A stretch of 64,000 nt of DNA, taken from the NCBI GenBank assembly GCA_031411495.1, contig JANOBD010000086.1, forward strand, positions 152,712 through 216,711, written 5' to 3'. Position 1 is the stretch's first letter. Each line of letters opens with the position of its first letter. Under the pieces are notes generated by a model. It had not been told where the DNA came from, did no database searches, and saw only the letters and a program-made list of their open reading frames with translations. Made by a program: the position numbers and the translations under genes. Positions 25,907 to 35,429 of the stretch are shown here, one piece after another. The DNA is from JANOBD01 sp031411495. GTDB taxonomy: Bacteria > Planctomycetota > Phycisphaerae > Tepidisphaerales > Tepidisphaeraceae.

Positions 25907-26269
25907 GTGCAGCGCATCGGCATCTACGACCAGGTACTCGAAGGCGATGATCGCCGCGACCTGGAGTACTTCGACTCGCGCCTGCACGACGGGCTGGTGG
26001 AAGCCGCATCGAGGCTGCGCGCGATCTCGCGCTACCGGCTCGAGCAGCTGCGCGACATCGGTTACGCGACGCGCGTGGAGATCGGCGTCAGCGCCGAGCC
26101 AGGCGAAATCGATTTCGAGATTCCTGCCGAGTTCATCCGCGCCTGCGGCGACCTGGAAGTCCCCATCCAGGTCACCAGCGACCAACTCGTGCTCGTCGAT
26201 CCGACCTCGAGCCGGCTCTTCAAGGGCGAGCTGGAAATGGAAGAACTCAAGGCGAGCGATTTATTCTGA
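25907..26269 (+). CDS. Hypothetical protein
   Basis: 120 residues if translated from GTG 25907, which has CGAGGA about 7 bases upstream. An ATG at 25799 is in frame, but the stretch 25799-25906 has a lower third-position GC content and no Shine-Dalgarno. The protein starts QRIGIYDQVLEGDDRRDLEY and contains a long helix, GLVEAASRLRAISRYRLEQL, then strands TRVEIGVSAEPGEIDFEIPA and VPIQVTSDQLVLVD. It is acidic at the end (GELEMEELKASDLF) and has no signal peptide or membrane segment. I do not recognise the family. The alternation of a long helix with strands suggests a small alpha/beta domain. Confidence 0.5.
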   Translation: MQRIGIYDQVLEGDDRRDLEYFDSRLHDGLVEAASRLRAISRYRLEQLRDIGYATRVEIGVSAEPGEIDFEIPAEFIRACGDLEVPIQVTSDQLVLVDPTSSRLFKGELEMEELKASDLF

Positions 26270-26301
26270 TTCAGATGGGCATGGTGCGAGCGCCCATTGA
26301 A

Positions 26302-26391
26302 TGTCATGCTGAGGTACTTCGAAGCATCTAGGCGGAGTACCTGGAACCGAATGTGTCGTCCGAGAACGAACCCTTCAGGGCATCTCCGGTT
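26302..26391. repeat. Interspersed repeat (GTCATGCTGAGGTAC family)
   Basis: It begins GTCATGCTGAGGTACTTCGA and continues AGCATCTAGGCGGAGTACC, and carries AACCCTTCAGGGCATC near its far end. It is homologous to 40737-40832, where the terminal arms are more intact, and to the short remnant at 54005-54075. It fills most of the gap 26270-26416, where no gene is seen. Confidence 0.8.
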
Positions 26392-26416
26392 GACCGCTTA
26401 CGATCAGCGAAAACGC

Positions 26417-28498
26417 TCACCGAGCCTGTTTGCGGATCGTCATGTCGAAGTTCTTCACCATCGACGTGTACATCACGTAGACGCCGGCGCCATACGCACA
26501 GATGGCGATGACGGCGCCGACGAACAGGGCGATCCGTGCGCCGGCGTCGAGCGATTCGCCGGCGTGGATGTCGCCGATGATCGAGCTCGGCGCGATCAGC
26601 AGCCACAGCATCGTAAACGGGCTGAAGGCGGCGATGGCGGCATAGCCTGACTCGAAGCGCATATTGCTCAGGATCGAATTCCCGCACCACGTGAGCACGC
26701 CGCACACGCCGAGCATGATCCCCACGCTGCTCATCACCGCCCACACCGTCGTGCGGCAGCGGAGCGACATGTGCATTCCCACCAGGCTCGCAAACGCCAG
26801 CAGCACGATCAACATCGCCGGGATCAGCAGCATCGCTTCGGGGACGACGATCCAGTCGATCGGCGTGATGCTTCGCAGCATCCGGAACACGTCGTAGACG
26901 ATGAACACGATGCAACTCGCCACCGGCACCATCAACAGCGGCAACACGAAGCTGATGAGCCCGCTCGTCTTCCCCCAGATGTATTTGTGGCTGGTGATGG
27001 GCGTCGCCAGCAGCAGGTCGAGCGTGCCGTCTTCTTTCTCGCGCGTCACGGTGCTGGCGGCGGCGTTGGTGATGATCAGAAGGATGGCCGTCACCTCCAC
27101 CAGCACAATGCCCAGCAACACTGACCGCACCTGTGCCGCGGACATTCGCCGCGGGATCGTCTGCAGGCTGACGGAGTTCAGGTATTGCGATCCGTTTCGC
27201 GTGGCTTTGTCGTAACCGCCGTTGCGAGGCACGAGGTATCGGCCATTCAGGTAGGTTCGATCGACCTCGTTCCCGTCGAGGGTGACCACGGTGCGGTCGC
27301 TGGTGAGGAAGGTCTTGAGCGGATCGCCGTTGATGTAGACGGTCTGCGCCACCGGGTCGTAACTGCCGCGATCGACGTATCGATCCGGCACGACCGTTTC
27401 GGTGGAGAAGAGCACGAGCAGCACGACCGCACCGATCATGCCCGCGAGAATGAACGCCAGGCGGATGAACGTCGCGCGCGATGCCGACGCCTTGGTCTTG
27501 GCTTCGCGCCACGCGATCGGATTGTTCCACACCGTGCGCGGCTTGCGGGCGCGCTCCTGGTTGACCACCGGAATCCAGCGGAATAGCGACTGTTGGAGCG
27601 TCGTGGTGGACTGTGCCATACGGCGCAAGAGCACGATCGACGGCGTCACCAGCACGAGGCTCAGCAGCGTCGTGAACGCCAGATAAAACCCCACCGGATG
27701 CGTGAGCATCCACCCGATCGGCCAGCCGCGCAGGCCCGTCGGCAACTGCGACAGGGACGGCGTGACGTAGTGGATCGGATCGAGCACCGACTGGAGCGCG
27801 AGGAACGGGTGAAACGGCGTGAGCCACCCGATCGGCCGCGCGCCCGCGGGCAGCACGACGCCGGGATCGAGCGGCGCGTAGAGCGAGGTCAGTTGATCCA
27901 GCAGGTAGAGCCCGACGAGATAGAGCACGTTGAAGAGATAGAAGCTGAAGATCGTCCGGCGGGTGCCGACCTTGAACGTGGCGATGGCGATCGCGAGCGA
28001 GCCGGTGATGAGCGCGGTGACTGCGGAAATGAGCACGGAGAGGACGATGTCGCCGATCGCGACGCCGCCGAAGACCTGCGTGATCGAGAAGATCGGAATC
28101 CCCGAGACCAGGAGCGCGAAGACGAAGAAGAGGCGCGACAGCAGCGAGCCGAGCACGATCTGGCCATTGGAGAGCGGGGTGGCGAGCAGGATGTCGTAGG
28201 TCTGCGCATCCTTTTCCGCCGTGATCGCGCCCGCGGTGAAAATCGGCGCCAGCAGGGCGACGAGGACGAGCTGAAAGTTCGATAGCCCGGCGAAGATCCG
28301 CGTCGAGCGGATCGTGAGCTCAGAGAGGCTGCCGCTCGAGGAATTGCCCAGCGAAAAGAGGACGAGCAGGACGAGGGCCCCGAGGTAGATGCAGCGGATG
28401 ATGAGATCGCGCGTGCGTTTCCCGCCGGCTTCGACGACGCGGAGCAGGATCGGATTGGCGGGGAGGAGTCGCCAGAGGTATTGGGGAAAGCCGAGCAT
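26417..28498 (-). CDS. ABC-2 type transporter permease (two-domain)
   Basis: 693 residues with about 12 predicted membrane helices in two homologous halves, each with a large extracytoplasmic loop. The first half has FQLVLVALLAPIFTAGAITA then EKDAQTYDILLATPLSNGQI, and the second has ITNAAASTVTREKEDGTLDL then LLATPITSHKYIWGK. The E(K/D)..GT.D.LL.TP motif is the ABC-2 coupling-helix signature and appears twice. It partners with the ATPase encoded at 30007-30942 and is separated from it by the GH32 gene. It starts 3 bp after the GH32 stop, so translation is probably coupled. Substrate is unknown; families of this type often export polymers or serve gliding/copper-like systems. Confidence 0.9.
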   Translation of the reverse strand: MLGFPQYLWRLLPANPILLRVVEAGGKRTRDLIIRCIYLGALVLLVLFSLGNSSSGSLSELTIRSTRIFAGLSNFQLVLVALLAPIFTAGAITAEKDAQTYDILLATPLSNGQIVLGSLLSRLFFVFALLVSGIPIFSITQVFGGVAIGDIVLSVLISAVTALITGSLAIAIATFKVGTRRTIFSFYLFNVLYLVGLYLLDQLTSLYAPLDPGVVLPAGARPIGWLTPFHPFLALQSVLDPIHYVTPSLSQLPTGLRGWPIGWMLTHPVGFYLAFTTLLSLVLVTPSIVLLRRMAQSTTTLQQSLFRWIPVVNQERARKPRTVWNNPIAWREAKTKASASRATFIRLAFILAGMIGAVVLLVLFSTETVVPDRYVDRGSYDPVAQTVYINGDPLKTFLTSDRTVVTLDGNEVDRTYLNGRYLVPRNGGYDKATRNGSQYLNSVSLQTIPRRMSAAQVRSVLLGIVLVEVTAILLIITNAAASTVTREKEDGTLDLLLATPITSHKYIWGKTSGLISFVLPLLMVPVASCIVFIVYDVFRMLRSITPIDWIVVPEAMLLIPAMLIVLLAFASLVGMHMSLRCRTTVWAVMSSVGIMLGVCGVLTWCGNSILSNMRFESGYAAIAAFSPFTMLWLLIAPSSIIGDIHAGESLDAGARIALFVGAVIAICAYGAGVYVMYTSMVKNFDMTIRKQAR

Positions 28499-28501
28499 TG
28501 T

Positions 28502-29932
28502 TTATTTCTTCTCTCGATCAGACCCGATTGTTGGCCACGCAGACTTCAAGGTTCGAATCTGCAACTCCGGTATTTTTGTGTCGTCACGAGAAGTGAAGAA
28601 TGAGATGCCCGTGGAAACATCCGGCGGCAAAAACGGTCCGCTCATGACCGTTTCGCCGTCGTTGATGAAGATTTCGATCGACGTGCGATCGACAAGGATA
28701 CGCAGCCTCACTTTTCCTTCTTTCGGCACAACAGAAACGCGCCGATCCCATGCCATAATTGCGCCGGTGGCCCCTTCAGATTGATAGGTGATCGGAAACC
28801 CACGCACAGTGAGGATCATCTGATGCACATCGCCTTTGATGAGGAAGTGGCTGCCGGGGATGAATTCCATGCTGATGTCGAACAGCTCACCGCGGATCTC
28901 CTCTATCGATTGATTTCGATCCGGTAGATACAGCGACTCAATCTCCTTCACCGGCCACTTGAATAATCTCGGCCCGCGCGGCGTGGATCGCAGCGTCAAT
29001 TCGCACGGGAATGCCAGCTGCTGATTGAACGGCATGCCCTCGTAGTGGTCGCCGCGCAGCCAGCCGATCTGGATGCGTCGGCCGTCCGGCGCGTCGCTGT
29101 AGGTTTGGGGGGCGTAGAAGCTGCCCGGGCCGCGATCGCTGTCGAGCGAGTCGGTCTCGCGGACGAATTGCTTGCCGTCGAACGTGCCGACGATGTAGTG
29201 GCCGTTGGCGGCCGTGAAAATCCACTTCTGTTTCTGGGGATCGCCGTCGAGATTCAGCGGGAAGAAATCCGGGCATTCATCGTCGAAATCGAGCGTGATG
29301 TCCTGCAGACGCGTCCACGACTTCAAATCTGGAGATGCGAAGAGCGCGAAGTGATTCCGCTCGTCGAGATACAGCGCCATGAGCCACTGCTTCGTCGGCT
29401 CGTGCCAGATGAGCTTTGGATCGCGGTTGATCCCGTTGATGTGGGGCAGTACCGGCTCGGGATACTTCGTCCACGTCCGGCCGCGATCGGTCGAGTAGGC
29501 GATGCGCTGATCGGAGGTTCCCTTGTTATCCGCGCGCGTGTACGCGGCAACGAGCGGCGGCTTGCCGTCTTTGCCGAAGCCGGAAGTGTTATTCCAGTCG
29601 ACGACGGCCGAGCCCGACCAGATGCTGCCGTTTTCGTCAGGCAGGATCGCGTCGTCCTGGGTCTGTTCCCAGTGAACCAGGTCTTTGCTGAAAGCCCGGC
29701 CCCACGACTTTTCGAACTCGCCCTGGATCTTGGCGGGCGCGCGCTGGAAGTAAAGGTGATATTCGCCATCGAAGAAGACGAGGCCGTTCGGGTCGTTGAT
29801 CCAGTCGGTGGTGGAGGTGAAGTGAAATTGCGGTCGATACCGCTCGGCGTAAAGGCCGTCGGCGAGCGCTGATGTTGAAGATGTCGCGAGCGTCGTCATC
29901 AGGAGTGTGGTCAGTAGCGGTGAACGGCTCAT
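28502..29932 (-). CDS. Secreted GH32 beta-fructosidase (levanase/invertase type)
   Basis: 476 residues from ATG 29932, preceded by AAAGAGG; ATG 29959 is an alternative. An N-terminal signal peptide SPLLTTLLMTTLATSSTSAL gives a secreted enzyme. The five-bladed propeller has the nucleophile Asp 47 in DWINDPNGLVFFDGEYHLYF, then the transition-state stabiliser in GINRDPKLIWHEP, and the acid/base Glu in DFDDECPDFFPL. A C-terminal beta-sandwich ends with RLRILVDRTSIEIFINDGE. It hydrolyses sucrose, levan or inulin-type fructans. It lies inside an ABC-exporter operon, between the ATPase and permease genes, with no transport or sugar-kinase partner. Family assignment is firm. Confidence 0.95.
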   Translation of the reverse strand: MSRSPLLTTLLMTTLATSSTSALADGLYAERYRPQFHFTSTTDWINDPNGLVFFDGEYHLYFQRAPAKIQGEFEKSWGRAFSKDLVHWEQTQDDAILPDENGSIWSGSAVVDWNNTSGFGKDGKPPLVAAYTRADNKGTSDQRIAYSTDRGRTWTKYPEPVLPHINGINRDPKLIWHEPTKQWLMALYLDERNHFALFASPDLKSWTRLQDITLDFDDECPDFFPLNLDGDPQKQKWIFTAANGHYIVGTFDGKQFVRETDSLDSDRGPGSFYAPQTYSDAPDGRRIQIGWLRGDHYEGMPFNQQLAFPCELTLRSTPRGPRLFKWPVKEIESLYLPDRNQSIEEIRGELFDISMEFIPGSHFLIKGDVHQMILTVRGFPITYQSEGATGAIMAWDRRVSVVPKEGKVRLRILVDRTSIEIFINDGETVMSGPFLPPDVSTGISFFTSRDDTKIPELQIRTLKSAWPTIGSDREKK

Positions 29933-30006
29933 CGTGTGCCTCTTTGAAGTGGTGATCATGGAACGCGCACGGGTTCTGACAGGTTGCCACTTCAACGGCC
30001 ATCGGT

Positions 30007-30942
30007 CTACTGCACCATTCCCTTCGTCAGTCGCATGAACGCGGTCTCGAGGTTCACTTCTTCTTCCTTGAAGAGCGTGAGCCGATATCCGCCGGCGACG
30101 AGTTTGCCGGCGACGAAGCTGTAATCGGGCACGCCTTCCTTCACGACCACTTCGATGAACTCCGGCTTTTCTTCCACCGTTTCGATGTTCGGGTCCTGCC
30201 TTAGCAGTTCCGCAGCGAGACCGGCGTTGCTTGCCAGACCGATCTGCAGGCGCGTGCCCATCCGCGCCTTTCTTACGATGTCCATCCACGGGCCGGCATA
30301 TTTCAGGTCTCCCTGTTCGATGATGCCGACCTTGTTACACATGTCCTGAAGTTCTGGAAGAATGTGCGAGGAGATCAGGATCGTCTTGCCCATCTCGCGG
30401 AGTTTTTTGATCAGTTCGCGCAATTCGATGCGGGCGCGAGGATCCAGGTTGCCCGCCGGTTCGTCGAGCAGCAACACTTTCGGATCGTGCAGGAGCACGC
30501 GGGCGATCGAGAGTCGCTGCTTCATGCCGCGCGAGAGGCCGTCCACCGGCGCATCGGCCTTATAAGAGAGGTCGGTCAGCGTGAGCGCACCGTCGATCAC
30601 GTTTGACCGCGCGGCGCCGTTGATGTTGTAAGCCGCCGCGAAGAACTCCAGATACTCCTTGACCACCATGTCTTCGTACGCGCCGAAATAGTCGGGCACG
30701 TAGCCGATGAGCGGGCGGATCTGCCGGCTCTGGTAGCCGACGACCAGATCGCAGATGCGCGCTTCGCCCCACGTGGGCTGCAGGAGCGTAGCGAGGATCT
30801 TGATCGTCGTGCTCTTCCCCGCGCCGTTCGGGCCGATGAAGCCGAAGCAATCGCCTTCTTCGATCTCGAGGTTCAGGTTCGACAGCGCGACGAGCGTGCC
30901 GTATCGCTTGGTGAGGTTGACGGTCTTGATCGCGGCGGCCAT
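30007..30942 (-). CDS. ABC transporter ATP-binding protein
   Basis: 311 residues. Walker A GPNGAGKSTTIKILATLL near 38-55, signature LSRGMKQRLSIARVLLHDPK, Walker B VLLLDEPAGNLDPRARIELR, and switch His in TILISSHILPELQDMCNKV. The C-terminal ~80 residues (MGTRLQIGLASNAGLAAELL and onward) form the extra domain common to ABC-2 exporters, ending LFKEEEVNLETAFMRLT. It powers the permease at 26417-28498. The gene starts 15 bp after the stop of the 822-residue protein gene, indicating an operon. The GH32 gene follows it by 74 bp. Confidence 0.96.
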   Translation of the reverse strand: MAAAIKTVNLTKRYGTLVALSNLNLEIEEGDCFGFIGPNGAGKSTTIKILATLLQPTWGEARICDLVVGYQSRQIRPLIGYVPDYFGAYEDMVVKEYLEFFAAAYNINGAARSNVIDGALTLTDLSYKADAPVDGLSRGMKQRLSIARVLLHDPKVLLLDEPAGNLDPRARIELRELIKKLREMGKTILISSHILPELQDMCNKVGIIEQGDLKYAGPWMDIVRKARMGTRLQIGLASNAGLAAELLRQDPNIETVEEKPEFIEVVVKEGVPDYSFVAGKLVAGGYRLTLFKEEEVNLETAFMRLTKGMVQ

Positions 30943-30957
30943 ATCGGTTTCCAGTGT

Positions 30958-33426
30958 TTACTTGGGTTGAGGCGTCGGCTGAGTCGTCGCTTGCGTCGTC
31001 GGCTGCGTGGTCGGTTGTTTCTGCAGCGGCGTCATCGGCAGGATGAACTGGTACACCGTCGTACCGTTGCCTGTGACCGCGTCACCTTCGATCTTCATGC
31101 CCATCGGCAGCGGCCCGTTGTCGCGGCGGGCGATGATGACGAGCTCTCCGGCCTGCAGCGCTCCGCTCACGTCCCACTGACGCGCGCCGCTGCGGTGAAT
31201 GTCGCCACGCGTCACGCCATTGCTGTTGCGCAGCACCGGGAACGTATTAAACAAGCTCAACAGCGGCAGGCTGTCGGGGCGGGGGTTGCCAAAATCTTCG
31301 ACCGATTTCAGGTTCTGAAACGTGCCGCCGATCGTGATCGTACCGCGGTAACGGTCCACCCAGTCTTTTATCATGCCGCGGACGGGGAACTCGCCGATGG
31401 GCACTTCCGGGTTGGAAATCGAGATATCCGTGACGCGCTTATTGCCCGGCGGATTAAACGCGGCCGCGAGGTCCAGCGGCGCGCCCGCCGGCCAGCTTGG
31501 CACGTGCATCATCCAGTACAGCGGCGCGGCACCTTCGGGCTGATGACGAAATGCGACATAGATGTTCGAAAGATCGCTGCCGGTCAGATTGCGCAGTACG
31601 CCGCTGATGTAACCTTCATTCCGAACCGAGGGCTCGAGTTTCGCCTGGCCGTCGATGTGGGTATCGATTGGCCCGACCCACGTGCCGCGAAGGCGTTTCA
31701 TCGTCGTGCGGAAGGGCATGTCGATGGACGTCGTCGGCGATTCCTCGCCGACCGGCACGTTCACGCGGTACTCGCGGGGCGCGGGGAACAGGAAGTCGTC
31801 GCCGCTGCGGACGTGATGGATCACCGGATGAATCGGGAAGGGAGTGAGCGTGGACGGGTAGCGCGAATCGCCTTTCGCGAGCTCGATGTTGCGCACGCCG
31901 TCCTGCGGGATATAGATGCCCATGCCGCTGATGACCATTGACGGCATCGTGCGGTCGCCGTGAACGCGGACAAGGCTGACATGTTTCAGTTCCGGCGCGC
32001 CGCGGAGCATCAGTTTCACCACCGCCATCGTTACGCCGGTGGCCGCGAGTGCGAGTGCGCCGAACACGAACCAGCTGAGCGTCGAGCGATTCTTGTACTT
32101 CAGGAGGAAGTGCGAGCCCGGCCCGACGATGAGCCAGTAGAAGATGAAGAACGCGATCGTCACGCCCACCAGCGCCGCGCCGCGGCCGCTGAGGTTCATG
32201 CCGTCGATCAGTGTGAAACCGAGGTCGACATTGCCGCTGGAGTTGTAGGTGACCTTGTCGCTTTGGGACGGAAAAGCCGCGGGCGCCGATGTCGTGCCGA
32301 ACACCGCCTCCCAGATGGCCGGCCAACCCCAGTTCAGGTTGTTCGACAGCTCGCGGCTGCCCATGTCTTGCCCGACCCAGACCGTCGACCCGAAGCCGTA
32401 CGGCATCCGCACGAGCCAAGGCGTCTGATCTTCAGGCCTGGTCGGGTTGGCGACGCGGTCGGCGTACAGGTCGACGACCGCGTTGGATTTAGGCTCGGCT
32501 ACCGCGATCGAAAAGGGCTTCGAATAGGTGTTCCAGGGATTGCTGCGCGGCGCGCCACTCACGCCACGCGGAAATGACATGGTGCCCGCGAGGTTTCGCG
32601 CCGGCGAGAGCAGGGCGTTCTGCTCCATGTCCTTGATCGTGACGGGCATCAGGTCGTCGAACGCGGCGAGTTGCTGCCACTGCGGCTGGGTACAGATGAT
32701 CAGCTTCCCGCCGAGTCGAACATAGTCGCGCAGCGCTTCCATTCGCGAGCTGGAGCCGCTCGAGAGCTTGCTCGGGCTTTCGTCGAGCCAGACCACGGCA
32801 TCGACGCCTTCATACCCGATCGAGTTCTCGGGCAGCTGCTCCGGCGTGACCCGTGCGGCTTCAAGGTCTTCCTGCAGGCCGACGATGTTGTCAGGCTGAT
32901 AATCCCGCAGCGCCGGCGAAGACGCCGTCCCCACGAAGACGACCAGCCGCGAGGCACGGACGCGGTCGGTCACCTCGTTGCGGTCGACCGACATCGCCGT
33001 CGCGCTGCCCAGCGGAATCTGGCTCAGCTCCTTCCCGTTCTTGTCGTGAACGGTCACTTTGAGCCGCTGGATCAGGTCCTGCTGATTCGAGCTGGACTGC
33101 GTCAGGCCCTCGTGGACGGCTTCGGGGATGAAGTACGTCCAGAACGAGAGCTCGCCCTTGTCGGCCGAGATATTCACGCGGCGTGAGAAGTACGGACGGT
33201 CGCCGTCCTGGTCGTATTGCCAGACGCGGAGTTCGTAGAGATCGGTGGGGGAGCCGCTGGATTTGAGGCGAACGAGCATCGGCGTCCAGCAGCCGGGGCG
33301 ATAGACCCCGTTGAAGCCGATGACCTCGACGCGCCCGGTGATCTGTGCGCTTGCGGATGAAACAAAGCACGCCGCGTGAGCGACGAGAGTCAGAAGAATC
33401 AGCAAGCCCCCGTTGATCAGACGCAT
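30958..33426 (-). CDS. Large exported membrane protein of the ABC operon
   Basis: 822 residues. It has a signal peptide (about 1-27, LLILLTLVAHAACFVSSASA) and a large periplasmic N-terminal half, with a Rossmann-like region VVFVGTASSPALRDYQPDN then DAVVWLDESPSKLSSGSSSR, resembling the DUF4350/GATase-like modules found next to ABC-2 exporters. Two membrane helices near 410-470 (LVGVTIAFFIFYWLIVGPGS and WFVFGALALAATGVTMAVV) divide it from a C-terminal beta-rich domain. It ends in a Pro/Thr repeat TTQPTTQATTQPTPQ. It is the first gene of the operon and probably an accessory or substrate-binding component. I do not recognise a specific family. Confidence 0.75.
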   Translation of the reverse strand: MRLINGGLLILLTLVAHAACFVSSASAQITGRVEVIGFNGVYRPGCWTPMLVRLKSSGSPTDLYELRVWQYDQDGDRPYFSRRVNISADKGELSFWTYFIPEAVHEGLTQSSSNQQDLIQRLKVTVHDKNGKELSQIPLGSATAMSVDRNEVTDRVRASRLVVFVGTASSPALRDYQPDNIVGLQEDLEAARVTPEQLPENSIGYEGVDAVVWLDESPSKLSSGSSSRMEALRDYVRLGGKLIICTQPQWQQLAAFDDLMPVTIKDMEQNALLSPARNLAGTMSFPRGVSGAPRSNPWNTYSKPFSIAVAEPKSNAVVDLYADRVANPTRPEDQTPWLVRMPYGFGSTVWVGQDMGSRELSNNLNWGWPAIWEAVFGTTSAPAAFPSQSDKVTYNSSGNVDLGFTLIDGMNLSGRGAALVGVTIAFFIFYWLIVGPGSHFLLKYKNRSTLSWFVFGALALAATGVTMAVVKLMLRGAPELKHVSLVRVHGDRTMPSMVISGMGIYIPQDGVRNIELAKGDSRYPSTLTPFPIHPVIHHVRSGDDFLFPAPREYRVNVPVGEESPTTSIDMPFRTTMKRLRGTWVGPIDTHIDGQAKLEPSVRNEGYISGVLRNLTGSDLSNIYVAFRHQPEGAAPLYWMMHVPSWPAGAPLDLAAAFNPPGNKRVTDISISNPEVPIGEFPVRGMIKDWVDRYRGTITIGGTFQNLKSVEDFGNPRPDSLPLLSLFNTFPVLRNSNGVTRGDIHRSGARQWDVSGALQAGELVIIARRDNGPLPMGMKIEGDAVTGNGTTVYQFILPMTPLQKQPTTQPTTQATTQPTPQPK

Positions 33427-33504
33427 CGGCTGGGAACTTTAACCACAGTTGGGTCAAGGACAAAGACACGACGCGTGAGAACTTCTGATCGCAGGGCGGG
33501 AGCG

Positions 33505-34191
33505 TCAGTCTCGGTCGCGCAAAAGGGTTCGAATCGGCTCGGCCCTGGTGATTTGATTCACCCGCAGTCCGCGGCCATTCTTGTCCGTTGTGCGTGCGCC
33601 GTGCTCTAGTAGCAATTCGACGATGCCCAGTTGCTGCTCGTGCGCGCGTTCTGACCCGCTGCCCCCTCGGCCGGTCGTCTGGACGGCCAGGTGCAATGGC
33701 GTGGAACCGGCCTTGTTTCGCAGCCTCGGGTTCGCGCCGCCGTCGAGCAGCGCCCGGACCGCGGCGATCGATCGGGTCCGCACTGCGCGGTGCAGCGGCG
33801 CGGCCCCGAGCTTGTCGGGCGCGTCCGGATCGGCCCCGGCCGCGAGGAGGCACTCGATCGTCCGCGCCTGTGCCGCGGGGTTCCAATGATTCGCATCGGC
33901 CGCGTAATGAAGCGGTTCGGCCCCGAGACGGTTTTTGGCTCGGCAGTCCGCCCCGCGCGCGATCAGGAGCTTTGACATCGGCTGCCGAAACGCCGCCGCG
34001 GCCAGGTGCAGCGCGGTGTCGCCGGCGTAGAGGTAGTGGCGAATGTCGCTGAAGAAGTACGCGGAAGCGCCTTCGCGCGTCGCTCCGGCCGGGGATGATT
34101 CGGTGGCAAACTGAGGATGCGCAGCCAACGCTTGCCGCACTTCCGTCGTCTTGCCTTGCACGATGAGTTCTACGAATTCGAAGAACGTCAT
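33505..34191 (-). CDS. Ankyrin-repeat protein
   Basis: 228 residues from ATG 34191 (MTFFEFVELIVQGKTTEVRQ). An upstream extension to 35280 is antisense to the neighbouring glycosyltransferase gene and is rejected. At least four ankyrin repeats are visible: GDTALHLAAAAFRQPMSKLL with IARGADCRAKNR, AEPLHYAADANHWNPAAQAR, AAPLHRAVRTRSIAAVRALL with DGGANPRLRNK, and STPLHLAVQTT with VELLLEHGART. They form a protein-binding solenoid. There is no signal peptide, so it is cytoplasmic. The partner is unknown. It is transcribed divergently from the glycosyltransferase gene, 81 bp apart. Confidence 0.9.
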   Translation of the reverse strand: MTFFEFVELIVQGKTTEVRQALAAHPQFATESSPAGATREGASAYFFSDIRHYLYAGDTALHLAAAAFRQPMSKLLIARGADCRAKNRLGAEPLHYAADANHWNPAAQARTIECLLAAGADPDAPDKLGAAPLHRAVRTRSIAAVRALLDGGANPRLRNKAGSTPLHLAVQTTGRGGSGSERAHEQQLGIVELLLEHGARTTDKNGRGLRVNQITRAEPIRTLLRDRD

Positions 34192-34272
34192 TGGCTCCTC
34201 GTTTGCGGCACCCCGCGTTCGCTGCCTCCAGGCATTTATCCTATTCTCAGGCACGCGTCTACAGGAGTCGAA

Positions 34273-35403
34273 TTGCCGAAGAAGATCCTGGTCCTTTCCG
34301 CATCCGTCGGTGCCGGGCATATGCGCGCAGCGCAAGCCGTCGAACTCGCGCTGCGGGAGACGTCGCCGGATGCACTGGTTCGAAATGTCGACGTCCTCAC
34401 CCTCACCAACGCCATCTTCCGAAAACTTTACGGCGAGGCGTATCTGGAATTGGTCAACCATGCGCCGCACGTGCTCGGCTACGTCTACGACATGCTCGAC
34501 AAGCCTCGCCGGGCCAACTCGCGGCGGGACAAGTTCCGCCTGCTCTCGGAGAAGATCAACCTCGGCAAGCTGATCGACCTCATCTCCGATGAGCCGTGGG
34601 ACGTGATCGTCAACACGCACTTCCTCCCGGCCGAGATCATCGCGTCGCTCAAGAAGAGGAAGAAGATCAACGTCCCACAGATGACGGTGACGACCGACTT
34701 CGAAACGCATCGCCTTTGGGTGAATCAGCCTTGCGAGAAGTACACGACCGCGACCGATGAGGGCCGGGCGTACTTGAGTTCGTGGGGCGTGGACGAGGAG
34801 ACGATCACCGCCACCGGTATCCCGATCCATCCAATCTTTTCGAAGTCGGCGGATGCGAAGGCGTGCGCGAAAAAGCACGGCCTCGCGACCGATCGGCCGA
34901 TCGTGCTGCAACTCGCCGGCGGTTTCGGCGTCGGGCCGGTGGAGGGAATATACCGCAGCCTGCTCGCGCTGCCGATGTCGCTGCAGGTCGTCGTCGTCGC
35001 CGGCAAGAACGAGAAGGCGAGGAAAGCGCTCGAAACCGTCGAGGTGCCGAAGCACCACAAGGCGAAGGTGGTCGGCTTCACGACTGAGATCGACGAACTG
35101 ATGGCCGCCGCGGATCTCGTCGTTAGCAAGCCGGGCGGCCTGACAACGAGCGAAGTCCTCGCCCGCGGGGCCGCGATGGCGATCGTCAACCCGATCCCGG
35201 GTCAGGAGAGTCGCAACAGCGACTATCTGCTGGAGAACGGCGCCGCGATCAAGATCAACAACCTCGCGACGCTGGCCCACAAGCTGACGCCGTTGCTGGA
35301 GGATCGGAGCAAGCTAGAGGCGTTGAAGCGAAATGCGAAGAAGATCGGCAAGCCGCGCGCGGCGTTTGAGGTGGCGGAGATGGCTTTGAACTGCTGTAAT
35401 TGA
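34273..35403 (+). CDS. GT28-like glycosyltransferase (MGDG synthase/MurG-type)
   Basis: 376 residues from TTG 34273, chosen because AGGAG lies six bases upstream and the family begins (M)PKKILVLSASVGAGH. ATG starts further upstream would overlap the divergent ankyrin gene. The N-terminal half carries ILVLSASVGAGHMRAAQAVE, the MGDG-synthase-type donor loop, and LVNHAPHVLGYVYDMLD. The C-terminal GT-B half has PIVLQLAGGFGVGPVEGIYR and DLVVSKPGGLTTSEVLARGA then MAIVNPIPGQESRNSDYLLE, the nucleotide-sugar-binding loop typical of GT28. It probably transfers a sugar to diacylglycerol or another lipid at the membrane. Acceptor and donor are not known. Confidence 0.9.
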   Translation: MPKKILVLSASVGAGHMRAAQAVELALRETSPDALVRNVDVLTLTNAIFRKLYGEAYLELVNHAPHVLGYVYDMLDKPRRANSRRDKFRLLSEKINLGKLIDLISDEPWDVIVNTHFLPAEIIASLKKRKKINVPQMTVTTDFETHRLWVNQPCEKYTTATDEGRAYLSSWGVDEETITATGIPIHPIFSKSADAKACAKKHGLATDRPIVLQLAGGFGVGPVEGIYRSLLALPMSLQVVVVAGKNEKARKALETVEVPKHHKAKVVGFTTEIDELMAAADLVVSKPGGLTTSEVLARGAAMAIVNPIPGQESRNSDYLLENGAAIKINNLATLAHKLTPLLEDRSKLEALKRNAKKIGKPRAAFEVAEMALNCCN

Positions 35404-35429
35404 ATCGACGCATTCGCACCGCGCCTAGA

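Noticed and set aside
28531..33545. tRNA-like GGTTCGAATC stretches (about 28531 and 33523)
   Set aside because: Both lie inside protein-coding genes (GH32, ankyrin) and have no acceptor or anticodon stems around them.
33505..35280. Extension of the ankyrin protein to 591 residues
   Set aside because: The extra N-terminal part is antisense to the GT28-like gene; the ankyrin product begins at 34191.
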